This document shows, one piece after another, positions 8,534 through 17,211 of a stretch of 37,396 bases of DNA. The notes beneath the pieces are model-generated. The model saw only the letters and a list, made by a program, of their open reading frames with translations. It made no database searches and was not told where the DNA came from. Position 1 is the stretch's first letter. Every line of letters starts with the position of its first letter. Origin of the DNA: Mariniphaga sediminis (GTDB lineage: Bacteria; Bacteroidota; Bacteroidia; Bacteroidales; Prolixibacteraceae); the NCBI RefSeq assembly GCF_003573545.1, contig NZ_QWET01000031.1, positions 1 through 37,396 of the forward strand. Reading direction: 5' to 3'. The translations under genes and the position numbers were made by a program.

Positions 8534-10633
8534 TTAATTCCTTTTTTTTTGTGTCTCAATAGAGTATGCAACATAAAAAAAGCCGTCATTATTACTTCTG
8601 TCAAAGTCGTTTATCTTCAACTCCAATCTTCCAGAGGCAGGCGCAACAATGGTACGGGCGTTTCCGATATAAAACCAGTTCCCTTTATCAATTCGACCGA
8701 TTAAGCTACCGTGTTTGTGCCTGCTGCTTATGCTATACAATTCAAAACCATTTACCCCGGCCGGGGATGCTGAACCGGCCATAAAACCTAAAGTTACCGA
8801 GCCCCAGGCACTAAATGTAATAACATCACCTTCATTTAAACGAATATCGGTAATGTTAGAATAAGAATTTACTTTCAACGTGTTATGGTTTAATCTTTCG
8901 GTAGAAACGACTCCACTTGCATCGAAATTACCTAATGCCGATACTTCCAATGTACCATCATCAATTTCATAATAGTATATAGTTCCTCCACTTTTTATAT
9001 ATTGTGATGATTCTTTCAACAAACTGACATTACCTTCCTTTTTGTTGAAGTAGGGATTTGTTCTTTCGCGGTATTCGCTGTTCAATTCCATCGCATAAAG
9101 TTCAATAATATCTCTCGGTGCATTTGGGAAAATACACTTTGCTGCTATTGCTAATCCTCTATTATTATTGGCATTAAACTTCAATGTCTTCAATTCATAG
9201 TTTCTGTTATTTTTAAATGTATTGATATCAGCATATAAGTTTCCATTATCATTTGCCAACTCAAATCCAAAGGTTTGAACTTTAGCTATAAATCTTCTTT
9301 TATCTTCTACGCGAACAGGATTTTTGATTAATGGTACCAGGCTTAGTACTTCAAATAAATCGTCGAGAGTAGGAAAGTACGTCCCGTATTTTAAATTGAG
9401 TTCCCTCCGTTTATTCTTCACTGCCTGGACCCTCCTATTTTTAATACGCTGTTGTTCAGTGGCTATCCGGTTAATTTCCTGCTTTCTATTTCGCTCTGCC
9501 TCTACACGTTGTCTTTCCTTCGCAATAAATTCCCGGTTCCTTTCTGAAATGGCATTATGAATCTCCTTCATGTTGGAATTTTCACCAGAAACATTTGACA
9601 AGTACAAACCTTCTATATTTTTTAATTCTTCTTCTGTTTGAGCATTCTTAACCTTTACATAAATATCATTTGAAATGGAAGATATAATTTGCGTCTTCTT
9701 TTGTTCTATTTCGCCTATCAGTTCCGTTAAAAGAGCATGTTGAAGAAATGCCCCATAATCCTTATAAGTATTGCGGTAAAGCTCATCGATTTTAGCAACT
9801 CCGGTTTCATCTAAACTAATATTTTTTACCTTATTTTTCTCCATTGGGATAAGTGAACCCAATATTTCATCTGTTTTCCTCTCAATACTACGATCAACAC
9901 TTTTTATAGTCTCCCTGTCTGCTTTTGAAACGAGCAACTGATTATTGGATTTAAATGTTCTTAACGTATGCAAACTAATTAGCGAATTATTGAGCACTGA
10001 TAAGGCCTTTGATTTATCCAGTAAAGTACTGTTTGCTATTTCTGTTTCGCTTTGTTGAATTAGTTCAGCAAAGTAATCTAACTCGGATGGCAGTAGTATA
10101 CTATATTTGGTTTTTAAAAGATTTTTAGAATCATTCAATTCTGAAAATGAAACTTCCTTTCTTTTAATTTTTTCAATAGCATGATTGTAATCATTTCGCA
10201 GCAATCTGATTTCTTGTACAATTTTGACAGCCTCCCCATACCAACGATCTGTTATAAAAACAGTTCCCATGTAAAACGTTAAGCGCTTCACACTTTCAAA
10301 GTCTTTTGTAAACATCAAATCGACCCTTCCTCTGTTTAACGGACTGGAGCTGTTGCCACATTTACTGATTTTGGAGTGAATAACAGATCTTTTCCCTTTT
10401 TTCAACTTTTCAAAAGAATTACCAAAAACCGGTTTAAAATATTTGTCGGATAGCAGGTTATACTTTATCCGGTTATACGTATTGCTTCCAGAACGTAACT
10501 GTTTAAAATCGACATCAGGAAATTCGAGTTCCACACTTTGTGTCCATTCATCCAGTTTTTTGCAGTTTTGAGCCAGGGTTGTTTGGAAAATAAATTGACT
10601 GCAAATGAGAAGTGCGTAAATAAGTGATTTCAT
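8534..10633 (-). CDS. Secreted coiled-coil protein with C-terminal LecA-like domain
   Basis: This 699-aa protein of unknown function starts with a signal peptide (MKSLIYALLICSQFIFQTTLAQ). The first 370 residues are mostly helical and charged. Residues about 365-410 form a strongly charged coiled coil rich in Arg, Glu and Gln. A mixed domain follows, and the last 110 or so residues resemble the galactose-binding lectin LecA (PA-IL) fold. In order these show NEGDVITFSAWGSVTLG, a Pro-Ala-Gly-Val loop, HGSLIGRID, and INDFDRSNNDGFF at 674-686, like the calcium loop of LecA. The domain closely matches the C-terminus of the 315-aa protein in the same cluster. The partner or ligand is unknown; lectin activity is inference. 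Confidence 0.7.
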   Translation of the reverse strand: MKSLIYALLICSQFIFQTTLAQNCKKLDEWTQSVELEFPDVDFKQLRSGSNTYNRIKYNLLSDKYFKPVFGNSFEKLKKGKRSVIHSKISKCGNSSSPLNRGRVDLMFTKDFESVKRLTFYMGTVFITDRWYGEAVKIVQEIRLLRNDYNHAIEKIKRKEVSFSELNDSKNLLKTKYSILLPSELDYFAELIQQSETEIANSTLLDKSKALSVLNNSLISLHTLRTFKSNNQLLVSKADRETIKSVDRSIERKTDEILGSLIPMEKNKVKNISLDETGVAKIDELYRNTYKDYGAFLQHALLTELIGEIEQKKTQIISSISNDIYVKVKNAQTEEELKNIEGLYLSNVSGENSNMKEIHNAISERNREFIAKERQRVEAERNRKQEINRIATEQQRIKNRRVQAVKNKRRELNLKYGTYFPTLDDLFEVLSLVPLIKNPVRVEDKRRFIAKVQTFGFELANDNGNLYADINTFKNNRNYELKTLKFNANNNRGLAIAAKCIFPNAPRDIIELYAMELNSEYRERTNPYFNKKEGNVSLLKESSQYIKSGGTIYYYEIDDGTLEVSALGNFDASGVVSTERLNHNTLKVNSYSNITDIRLNEGDVITFSAWGSVTLGFMAGSASPAGVNGFELYSISSRHKHGSLIGRIDKGNWFYIGNARTIVAPASGRLELKINDFDRSNNDGFFYVAYSIETQKKRN

Positions 10634-10645
10634 AATTTTGACTGT

Positions 10646-12568
10646 TTATTCTTTAAATGAAACCGGAATTGTATAAGAAACACAGACAGGTTCGCCATTA
10701 CTTCTTCCACCTTTCAAAAAGCGCAACCGGCGTACCCGCTCCAATGCCAATTGATCAAAAATTTTATTGACGCCTCTCGAAATTTTTACATCCATTACCT
10801 GCCCGTCGGGCCCGACAACCATACTCACTAATACTCGGCCTTGTTGTCCGGTACCAATTAATTCTTCCGGATATTTAATGCGTACACTTTCCCGCAACCC
10901 TTCCTCTCCTCCTTCAAATTCCGGCATTTCTTCTACAATAAAAAGAACCTTGTCACAAACTTCATCTGCGGTTTGCTCTGTTGGTTCCACTCCATACTCA
11001 TTTTTTGCCTCGTCATCCCCTGTCAAACCTGAACGCTCAGAATCATTTTGAACCATAGCAAAAAAAGTTTTATATGCTGCCTCGCCCAGATCATAACATT
11101 TATTTGCCGCATTTAACAGAATTTCCTCACTATATTGAGTTTTCAATTCATTATAAACGGAATCAGCCAAATGAATACGGGTATTGAAATCGGCAGACCT
11201 GAAATAGGTCTTCAGCGGTTCTTCAGAAGGCGCCATCAGAATCCTCCGGGCCAGGCTTCTGGAATCTTTATTCAACAATTCTTCAAATGCAATTCTTAAT
11301 ATGGGGGACTTCACGCCTATTTCCGTTGGGGCGTAAAGTCCATGGCCAACATCATGTTTCCTTGCATTTTTTATAGCTAAAATGGCGTTTTCAACCACGT
11401 CTATACCATATAAAGTACACATGTTGTCGTAAGATTTTGCATATTCAGACATAGTAAGATGATCTCCTTCATATACAGACATCATAGTTCTGTATTCTAC
11501 AGCATAAATGTAAACGTAATATGCTTTGATACTTTCATTTGAAAGTAAGCCGATAAAAGCATCAAACGGCCGCCTGGAACCGCAGGGGATCAGCCCGGGA
11601 GGAACCGGATTTCTGTTATCGTAATCACGAACCGGAGCAACAAGTCCTAGTTCACTGAGGTCTGCGATTAAACCACCTTTGGTTTTAGAAGCATTTTTTA
11701 TTTCCAAGGCCACTTTATTTATTAATCCCTCTCCCATAGACTTCGCAAGTTCCTGGTATTCCTTCGCTGCATCCGGCCACGATTCAACATATCTCGTGCG
11801 GCGGAAAAGGGCCATTACGTATCCCGAAAGTGTTTTTTCTACAGGCAATGGCACTCCTGCGGCATCATATTCGGCAATATCACGCATTTCCCTGTATTTT
11901 CTGTATTCCTCTTTACTGCTATCCATCACTTTCTGTTTGACTGCCTGTGAGAATAAATTAAAAAAGTTGTCCTCCGTGGCTTTACCTATTTCGTTATTCA
12001 CCTTCATCACCCACCTGGTAAAATCAAGAAACGATGATTCGTATATTCCGCCATCAATAATTCCGGTTCCCAACACACTTGCTATTACTGCAATTGACGT
12101 ATTTACCCGTTCAGCATGCGACTGGAATTCTCCCGTTTTACTTTTTGTAGACGAGAATCCCATCAGCGCATATTCAAGTAAGATCATATCTTTTTGATAA
12201 AGTAAATCCCCAAATCTTTTTTTTGCTTCCTGATGGTTGTCTTTATCGGGATAAGTAGTCCAAAAATTTTGTCTCGCAGTTTCAATATCATCATTCAATT
12301 CAGCTCCCCATTGTTTTAGTTCTGCACGACTTTGTGCGAGATTATTAAGTTGCTGTCCATAAAAACTTCCAATTTCTATAGCTGCATCTTCAAGAGATTG
12401 CGCACAGATATTTTGAAACATTATCAATGCAATAAAGACGAGTGTCAAACTCCGGAATGTCCTTACTGTTTGTTTCTTTTTTACTTGTTTACCTGAATTA
12501 TTCGATTCCAATTGCATATTCTCTAAACCGTGGAACTCTATTAATTTTTTCATTCTGTTATTCATCAT
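10646..12568 (-). CDS. Envelope protein with C-terminal TonB-like domain
   Basis: This 640-aa protein has a basic N-terminus followed by one hydrophobic segment (about residues 38-57, LTLVFIALIMFQNICAQ), which is either a signal peptide or a membrane anchor. A long helical region follows that I do not recognise. Residues about 558-640 match the TonB C-terminal/energy-transducer domain (YPEELIGTGQQGRVLVSMVV, GPDGQVMDVKISRG, FDQLALERVRRLRF, ending SYTIPVSF). This domain appears in many Bacteroidota proteins that are not true TonB. The start overlaps the end of the upstream small gene by 11 bases, so the two are coupled; ATG at 12568 and 12565 are both possible. It lies 12 bases upstream of the LecA-like 699-aa gene and probably shares its transcript. 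Confidence 0.75.
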   Translation of the reverse strand: MMNNRMKKLIEFHGLENMQLESNNSGKQVKKKQTVRTFRSLTLVFIALIMFQNICAQSLEDAAIEIGSFYGQQLNNLAQSRAELKQWGAELNDDIETARQNFWTTYPDKDNHQEAKKRFGDLLYQKDMILLEYALMGFSSTKSKTGEFQSHAERVNTSIAVIASVLGTGIIDGGIYESSFLDFTRWVMKVNNEIGKATEDNFFNLFSQAVKQKVMDSSKEEYRKYREMRDIAEYDAAGVPLPVEKTLSGYVMALFRRTRYVESWPDAAKEYQELAKSMGEGLINKVALEIKNASKTKGGLIADLSELGLVAPVRDYDNRNPVPPGLIPCGSRRPFDAFIGLLSNESIKAYYVYIYAVEYRTMMSVYEGDHLTMSEYAKSYDNMCTLYGIDVVENAILAIKNARKHDVGHGLYAPTEIGVKSPILRIAFEELLNKDSRSLARRILMAPSEEPLKTYFRSADFNTRIHLADSVYNELKTQYSEEILLNAANKCYDLGEAAYKTFFAMVQNDSERSGLTGDDEAKNEYGVEPTEQTADEVCDKVLFIVEEMPEFEGGEEGLRESVRIKYPEELIGTGQQGRVLVSMVVGPDGQVMDVKISRGVNKIFDQLALERVRRLRFLKGGRSNGEPVCVSYTIPVSFKE

Positions 12569-12992
12569 TTATTAAAATACTTTCTACATAATATAATGTC
12601 AAAGGGGCACCAAGTTCCCCGGCATTCATAACATCAATTCCCTTCTTTTTAAAATCGGAAATGTACAATAAAACTTCGGCAGCATCAGTAGAATTTCCCT
12701 CATCGCCGATGGCGCCAAACATCCAAATTCCTTTGTCCGAAAAATTCCATTTCTCCCTAGTGTTATATTTCGCTTCAGCTCCATTTTCTGCAATATGCGT
12801 AATCAGTGTATTTTTGCTGTTCACTTTAAACTCAGAGCTATCTTCACCCCCTTCGTACTTTTTGTATTCACCGGTTACTGTGCCTTGTTTTTTGTGCTCG
12901 ATATAGTAACTGTGAAATGTTGTCTGGGCAATTAATTGATACTAAACAAGTAAAGCCACGCCAAATAATAAAAAAAGGATTTTTGCCTCCAT
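12558..12992 (-). pseudogene. Small secreted protein interrupted by an in-frame amber codon
   Basis: From the ATG at 12990-12992 the frame reads MEAKILFLLFGVALLV, then TAG (12942-12944), then YQLIAQTTFHSYYIEHKK, and stays open to the stop at 12558. Together this would be a 144-residue protein whose signal peptide (cleavage after IAQ) is split by the stop. The downstream open part could start at a GTG at 12824 (88 aa), but that would lose the signal peptide. The body contains FSDKGIWMFGAIGDEGNSTDAAEVLLY and has no family I recognise. It is coupled to the TonB-domain gene by an 11-base overlap. It may be a recent pseudogene, a read-through case or a base-call error. Confidence 0.6.
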
Positions 12993-13037
12993 TCAATACT
13001 ATTATTAATTCTTCATAATTTTAATATGCCCGTACCA

Positions 13038-13203
13038 TTACAACCTGAATTTATCTCTCAGGTTATCGATGATTTCCGAGAACCCCTGTTCGTAATAAGT
13101 AATTTCCCTTTAAATCTGCACGTTCCAGGTCGTTTTTAAATTCACGGCTGTTGCATCCCAGAAGAAAAAATAAAATGCTTGCTGATGCAATTACTACTTT
13201 CAT
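13038..13203 (-). pseudogene. Degenerate small lipoprotein gene
   Basis: The ATG at 13203 opens a lipoprotein-like start, MKVVIASASILFFLLGCNSR, with lipobox LLGC. The frame continues as EFKNDLERADLKGN and stops at 13063. A shift to another frame after LKG gives ITYYEQGFSEIIDNLRDKF until a stop at 13038. LERADLKG followed by a YYEQ-like segment recalls short Bacteroidota lipoproteins with KG-rich openings. The piece therefore looks like a frameshifted and truncated remnant. A genuine 46-aa lipoprotein is the alternative. Confidence 0.45.
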
Positions 13204-13243
13204 ATCTTCAACTCTTATTTGATTTCAATTTTTTTATTCTGTT

Positions 13244-14191
13244 TTAGTTTGATTTCCGGCACTCTACGGTAAAGCTCCCGGAGTTATTGCTGGGGTCCAA
13301 ATCGTTCACATACAATTTGAGATATCCGCTATTGTCTGCCGTAATGATTGTTCCTCTTCCGACATAATGCCACGCGCCATTGTCGCCAATAGTGGCCAAC
13401 AGACTTCCGTGCCGGTAATTTTTGACAATGTTGTAAATTTCGAATCCCTGAATTCCGGTAGGCCCTCCCGATCCGGCAAATACGCCAAATGTAACACGTC
13501 CGGTTGCTGCTATATTTACTTTTTCACCCCGCTCCAAATAAAGGTTGGTGCGAATTGCTCCCTTTACATTGTACCTTTCAATTTTCGGTTTTTCCCGGAC
13601 TGATTCATTCGCAACCTGTGGAGTATTTTCCCTTTGAATTTTATCCAGCGAATAAATGATACGTCTGATTTCGTCTGAATAAAATGCCCTCTTGTCCGAT
13701 GGAATTGACACCATTAAACGATAATATACATTATCTGTTTCAGCACAAGCCATGGTATAAAACGATTCGTCGTTTCCCCAAAAGGTAGCTTTCAGGTTTA
13801 CTATTTTTGCCCTCATTCCGTTAATAGTAGTTTCGGTAATTTCTGACTGCGATGAAACGGAGAAATTCTTTTTAAAGTTGGCAAGGTTGAGCTCTGTATA
13901 AAAGTTTAAATTATTAAAATTGGTTCCCAAATTGTTTTTAAGAAGTGCCTGTTGAATTTCCTGCTTTGAGTCCATAAAAATGGTCACATTAAATTTTCCT
14001 GACGGATACCGAAATGAAATTGATTTGTTATCCTGGCCGTTAGCACTTTTTTCATCCAATTCTAAAAATGAAGGCAGGCTAATCGTTATCCCGAAATAAG
14101 GATATCGAAATTTAACCCACTCTGTTTCTTTTGGATTTTGGAAAGATGTAATACTTAATAATCCAGTCAATAGTATAACAAGTCTTTTCAT
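13244..14191 (-). CDS. Secreted protein with C-terminal LecA-like domain
   Basis: This 315-aa protein has a signal peptide (MKRLVILLTGLLSITSFQ). An N-terminal domain of about 180 residues (FRYPYFGITISLPSFLE, then alternating strands) resembles small lipoprotein/PsbP-type domains. A linker follows, then a LecA (PA-IL)-like C-terminal domain from about residue 205. Visible motifs are LERGEKVNIAATGRVTFG, GPTGIQGFEIY, HGSLLATIGDNGAWHYVG and NDLDPSNNSGSF at 296-307. In LecA the corresponding loop holds calcium through Asp and two adjacent Asn; here Asp297, Asn302 and Asn303 are present, with a loop two residues shorter. It heads the minus-strand cluster that ends with the 699-aa paralogue. Confidence 0.72.
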   Translation of the reverse strand: MKRLVILLTGLLSITSFQNPKETEWVKFRYPYFGITISLPSFLELDEKSANGQDNKSISFRYPSGKFNVTIFMDSKQEIQQALLKNNLGTNFNNLNFYTELNLANFKKNFSVSSQSEITETTINGMRAKIVNLKATFWGNDESFYTMACAETDNVYYRLMVSIPSDKRAFYSDEIRRIIYSLDKIQRENTPQVANESVREKPKIERYNVKGAIRTNLYLERGEKVNIAATGRVTFGVFAGSGGPTGIQGFEIYNIVKNYRHGSLLATIGDNGAWHYVGRGTIITADNSGYLKLYVNDLDPSNNSGSFTVECRKSN

Positions 14192-14741
14192 AGTGCTTCT
14201 AATTAAATTTCAATTACAATTTACCCCTTACTATTAGTTCATAATAAAGTAGTGTAATCTCATATTTCCCCAGAACATCATCATTATTTTGATTGACACA
14301 ATCAGGGTAGGAATAAATATCTATCCTAAAAATTAGCCCTTTTCAATATATGAAAATGATATTAAAACACAAAAAGATATATTAATATTTTTCACAATTG
14401 TGCGATATAATAGGTTAAAAAAAGATGTACCCCTCGCAAAGTCTGCTATAAAATGATAGCAAAGACAGTTACTTTTTGTGCCAAAGCTGAATTATAAGCT
14501 AACGCTTAAGGTAGTTAGTGTATTTTAACTGGTAGCTAAACCTTGTATCGGAAACAATAATTTTAAATACCTCTCATCCGTCCAAGACTGAAATGCAAGG
14601 ATTTACAATGAGTACGACTGAGTCATCACAAAATAATCCCCCAAAAATTCATTTTTAAAATCCAAACCTCGATTTTTTTAAAAAAAGGTATTTAATTTGC
14701 CCTGTCAAACAGAATGCAAATTTTTATGTTGGTTCGGGAAA
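14192..14741. other. Divergent intergenic region with one hairpin
   Basis: About 550 bases separate the LecA-like gene from the arginine decarboxylase gene. No gene is supported here. Bases 14441-14449 (GTCTGCTAT) pair with 14456-14466 (ATAGC, two unpaired A, AGAC), followed by a short T-run, so a weak terminator is possible. Promoters for both flanking genes must lie here, but no convincing box pair was found. Confidence 0.35.
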
Positions 14742-16148
14742 ATGAAGAATACATACCTTGATCTTATTGAGCAGTCCTATTATTTTCCACAGGAAGGATT
14801 CGACCTGCAGGACGGCAATCTTACTTTCTACGGCGTTTCGCTGAAGTACTTAATTGATAAATACGGCACCCCGTTCAGGTTAATGTACCTTCCACGTATC
14901 GGGGATCAGATAAAGAAAGCCCGGAACCTTTTCAGGCGTGCCATGAAGGCAACCAACTATCAGGGAAGTTACAACTATTGTTATTGCACAAAATGCAGTC
15001 ACTTCCACCATGTAATAAACAAAGCACTTCAATATGGAGTGAACCTGGAAACCTCTTCCTCGTTCGATATCGATCTTATCCAGAACCTTTACAATCAGGG
15101 GAAACTGGATCAAAAGGTCAAGCTGGTACACAACGGGTATAAAACCGATGAATACATTCGTAAAATTATCGAACTTCAGGATTTGGGATTTACCAACTCC
15201 ACGATTATACTCGACAATAAAAACGAACTAAAAAAAGTCCTCAATTTCTCAAAAGGAAAAAAAGTACAAATAGGTATCCGCAAAGCCATCGATGAAGAGC
15301 CACAAAGCGCTTACTATACTTCCCGTTTGGGAATTCGTGCCTCGGAAGTTCTTGAATTTTACCGGAACAACATCCAGGGAAAAACCAATCTGGAACTGAC
15401 CATGCTCCACTTTTTTGTGGACTCAGGTATAAAAGATACCCTTTACTACTGGGGTGAATTCCAGAAATCGGTAAAACTGTACATCGAACTGAAAAAAGAA
15501 TGCAATACCCTCAACTCAATCAATTTGGGAGGAGGTTTTCCCATCCGTAGTCACCTCGGGTTTGAATACGATTATGAATACATGATCCGGGAAATTGTGA
15601 ACAACATTAAGGATGCCTGTAATGCAGAAGGAATAAAGGAGCCCGATATTTATACTGAATTTGGGAAATATACGGTGGGAGAAAGCGGTGCTACCATCTT
15701 TTCGGTACTGGATCAGAAACAACAAAACGATGCAGAGTTATGGTACATCATTGACAACAGCCTGATGAATACCATTCCCGATGCCTGGTCTATTTTCGAA
15801 AAGTTCATTCTTCTGCCCATCAACAAATGGAATAATGAGTACACTCGTGTGAACATTGGAGGTATTAGTTGTGATCATTCGGACTATTATAATTCAGAAG
15901 ACCTGAATCAGCAGATCATGCTCCCACGCTATTCTTCGCGCGAGAAGGAGCCGTTATATCTCGGGTTCTTCCACACCGGCGCTTATCAGGACTCCATCAG
16001 CGGTTACGGAGGCATTAAACACTGCCTCATTCCTTCGCCGAAACATGTAATCATCGACCGCGACGAAACGGGAAACTTTGTGGACTATGTGTACCGAACC
16101 GAACAAACGGTGGATGACATGTTTAAAATTCTGGGATACTCTAGCTGA
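14742..16148 (+). CDS. speA: Arginine decarboxylase (biosynthetic, fold III)
   Basis: This 468-aa PLP enzyme of the alanine-racemase-fold decarboxylase group converts arginine to agmatine for polyamine synthesis. The start at 14742 (MKNTYLDLIEQSYYFPQEGF) was chosen over a TTG at 14697. The lysine of NYCYCTKCSHFHHV fits the PLP Schiff-base position, in a Cys-rich variant of the usual YAxKxN. LGGGFP is the glycine-rich phosphate-binding loop, ISCDHSDYY carries the active-site Cys-Asp of the other subunit, and FFHTGAYQDSISGYGG is the C-terminal motif. The length is shorter than that of the roughly 630-aa E. coli SpeA and fits the Bacteroidota form. A strong terminator follows at 16162, so it appears monocistronic. 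Specificity for arginine rather than a related diamino acid is likely but not proven by sequence. Confidence 0.8.
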   Translation: MKNTYLDLIEQSYYFPQEGFDLQDGNLTFYGVSLKYLIDKYGTPFRLMYLPRIGDQIKKARNLFRRAMKATNYQGSYNYCYCTKCSHFHHVINKALQYGVNLETSSSFDIDLIQNLYNQGKLDQKVKLVHNGYKTDEYIRKIIELQDLGFTNSTIILDNKNELKKVLNFSKGKKVQIGIRKAIDEEPQSAYYTSRLGIRASEVLEFYRNNIQGKTNLELTMLHFFVDSGIKDTLYYWGEFQKSVKLYIELKKECNTLNSINLGGGFPIRSHLGFEYDYEYMIREIVNNIKDACNAEGIKEPDIYTEFGKYTVGESGATIFSVLDQKQQNDAELWYIIDNSLMNTIPDAWSIFEKFILLPINKWNNEYTRVNIGGISCDHSDYYNSEDLNQQIMLPRYSSREKEPLYLGFFHTGAYQDSISGYGGIKHCLIPSPKHVIIDRDETGNFVDYVYRTEQTVDDMFKILGYSS

Positions 16149-16161
16149 ATAAAATAAATAA

Positions 16162-16187
16162 TTTAGGCCCGGAAATCCGGGCCTAAA
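16162..16187. terminator. Terminator between convergent speA and ssb
   Basis: An 11-bp perfect stem, TTTAGGCCCGG paired with CCGGGCCTAAA, has a 4-base AAAT loop. It lies 13 bases after the speA stop. T- and A-rich flanks on both sides suggest it serves both convergent genes. Confidence 0.8.
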
Positions 16188-16230
16188 TATTTAAATACTG
16201 CGGGGGACTACTTAGGGCAGCTTTCTTCTG

Positions 16231-16578
16231 TTATATCTGTTCGCTTTTTTTGTCCAGCATCATCAGAGAATTGACAACTATCTCTGAGATGTACTGTTTT
16301 TCTCCGTTTTTATCTTCGTACGACCGGTTGGTCAACTTTCCTTCCATAGCAATTTCCGAACCCTTCTTGAGGTAATTCTCCACCACCTCGGCTTGTCTTC
16401 CCCATGCCACCAACCGGTGCCAGGTGGTTTCTGATACTTTCTTTCCACTTTGATCGTAGTAAATTTCGTTGGTTGCTATAGAAAAATTAGCAACAGTTTT
16501 TCCGCTGTCCAGCTTTCTCACCTTTGGATTATCGCCAAGATGTCCGATAAGCCTGACACTGTTTCTTAACGCATTCAT
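16231..16578 (-). CDS. ssb: Single-stranded DNA-binding protein, short form
   Basis: This 115-aa protein is one OB fold of the SSB family: NSVRLIGHLGDNPKVRKLDSGKTVANFSIATNE at the N-terminus, TTWHRLVAWGRQAEVVENYLKKGS in the middle, and EGKLTNRSYEDKNGEKQY near the end. It stops shortly after the fold (SEQI) and lacks the acidic C-terminal tip that recruits partner proteins in housekeeping SSB. It is therefore likely a secondary paralogue. It is transcribed away from the zinc-ribbon gene across a repeat-rich promoter region. Confidence 0.88.
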   Translation of the reverse strand: MNALRNSVRLIGHLGDNPKVRKLDSGKTVANFSIATNEIYYDQSGKKVSETTWHRLVAWGRQAEVVENYLKKGSEIAMEGKLTNRSYEDKNGEKQYISEIVVNSLMMLDKKSEQI

Positions 16579-16618
16579 GATTTAAAGTTTTAATTAATGA
16601 TAGAACGAAATTGTAATT

Positions 16619-16626
16619 CAAAAGTA
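16619..16626 (-). promoter_or_regulatory. Candidate -7 box of the ssb promoter
   Basis: On the minus strand this reads TACTTTTG, matching the Bacteroidota TAnnTTTG -7 consensus, about 41 bases before the ssb ATG. No clear TTTG lies at the usual 19-base spacing, so the call is tentative. Confidence 0.35.
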
Positions 16627-16662
16627 ATCGTAGCGAAAAAGAATAGTCGGTAAACAAATAAT

Positions 16663-16704
16663 TGTAAACGGATATAAACATTTGTAAACGTTTACAAACG
16701 GATA
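16663..16704. promoter_or_regulatory. LacI-type palindrome and repeated half-sites
   Basis: TTTGTAAACGTTTACAAA at 16681-16698 is a perfect 18-bp palindrome with a central CG, the shape of LacI-family operators. Its half-site recurs just upstream as TTGTAAACGGATAT (near 16662-16675), and the right half continues as ACAAACGGATAT (16695-16706), so the 12-base unit is nearly repeated. It lies between divergent ssb (start 16578) and the zinc-ribbon gene (start 16749). No LacI-family gene is in the window, so the binding protein is unknown. Confidence 0.5.
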
Positions 16705-16748
16705 TTTTTTTGTACATTAGCTATTTATATACTTTTAGAGATACTCGC

Positions 16749-17117
16749 ATGGAGGAAAGAAAATGCTTGGAATGTGGTGAACAGCTTCGGGGACGAGCCG
16801 ACCAAAAATTTTGCAGCGATGCCTGCCGGAACGCATATAACAACAAAAAAATGAGCGGCTCAACCAACTACATTCGAAAAATTAACCGGATACTGAAAAA
16901 GAATTACACCATCCTGAAAGAACTAAACTATAACGACAAAACCACTACCTATAAAAACGCCTTGATGAAACAGGGGTTCAACTTCAACCACTTCACCCAT
17001 ATTTACAAAACCCGTAACGGGCGCATTTATTATTTTTGCTACGACCAGGGCTTTTCGGTTCTGGAAAACGACAAATACCTGCTGGTAAGGAAAGAAGGAC
17101 TGGTTGGAAGTATTTAA
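16749..17117 (+). CDS. Small zinc-ribbon protein
   Basis: This 122-aa protein starts at MEERK with a zinc ribbon, CLECGEQLRGRADQKFCSDAC, giving two CxxC-type knuckles (Cys-x2-Cys and Cys-x3-Cys). The rest is a basic helical region (NYIRKINRILKKNYTILKEL) and a C-terminal strand-rich part with many aromatic residues (IYKTRNGRIYYFCYDQGF). The family is seen as hypothetical in Bacteroidota. A nucleic-acid-binding role is plausible from the ribbon and basic helices only. An upstream start at 16710 is possible but adds a non-conserved-looking lead. Confidence 0.75.
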   Translation: MEERKCLECGEQLRGRADQKFCSDACRNAYNNKKMSGSTNYIRKINRILKKNYTILKELNYNDKTTTYKNALMKQGFNFNHFTHIYKTRNGRIYYFCYDQGFSVLENDKYLLVRKEGLVGSI

Positions 17118-17211
17118 CGCTAATTTTTTTACCTCTGAAATATTCCTTAGCATATAAATGGTGGGGAATTTAATATATAATGAAAAGATGAAAAGCTCAA
17201 CCTACAACGGA

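Noticed and set aside
11679-12197. 172-codon open frame antisense to the TonB-domain gene
   Set aside because: Shadow of the coding strand; Ser/Ala/Ile-rich with no recognisable motif.
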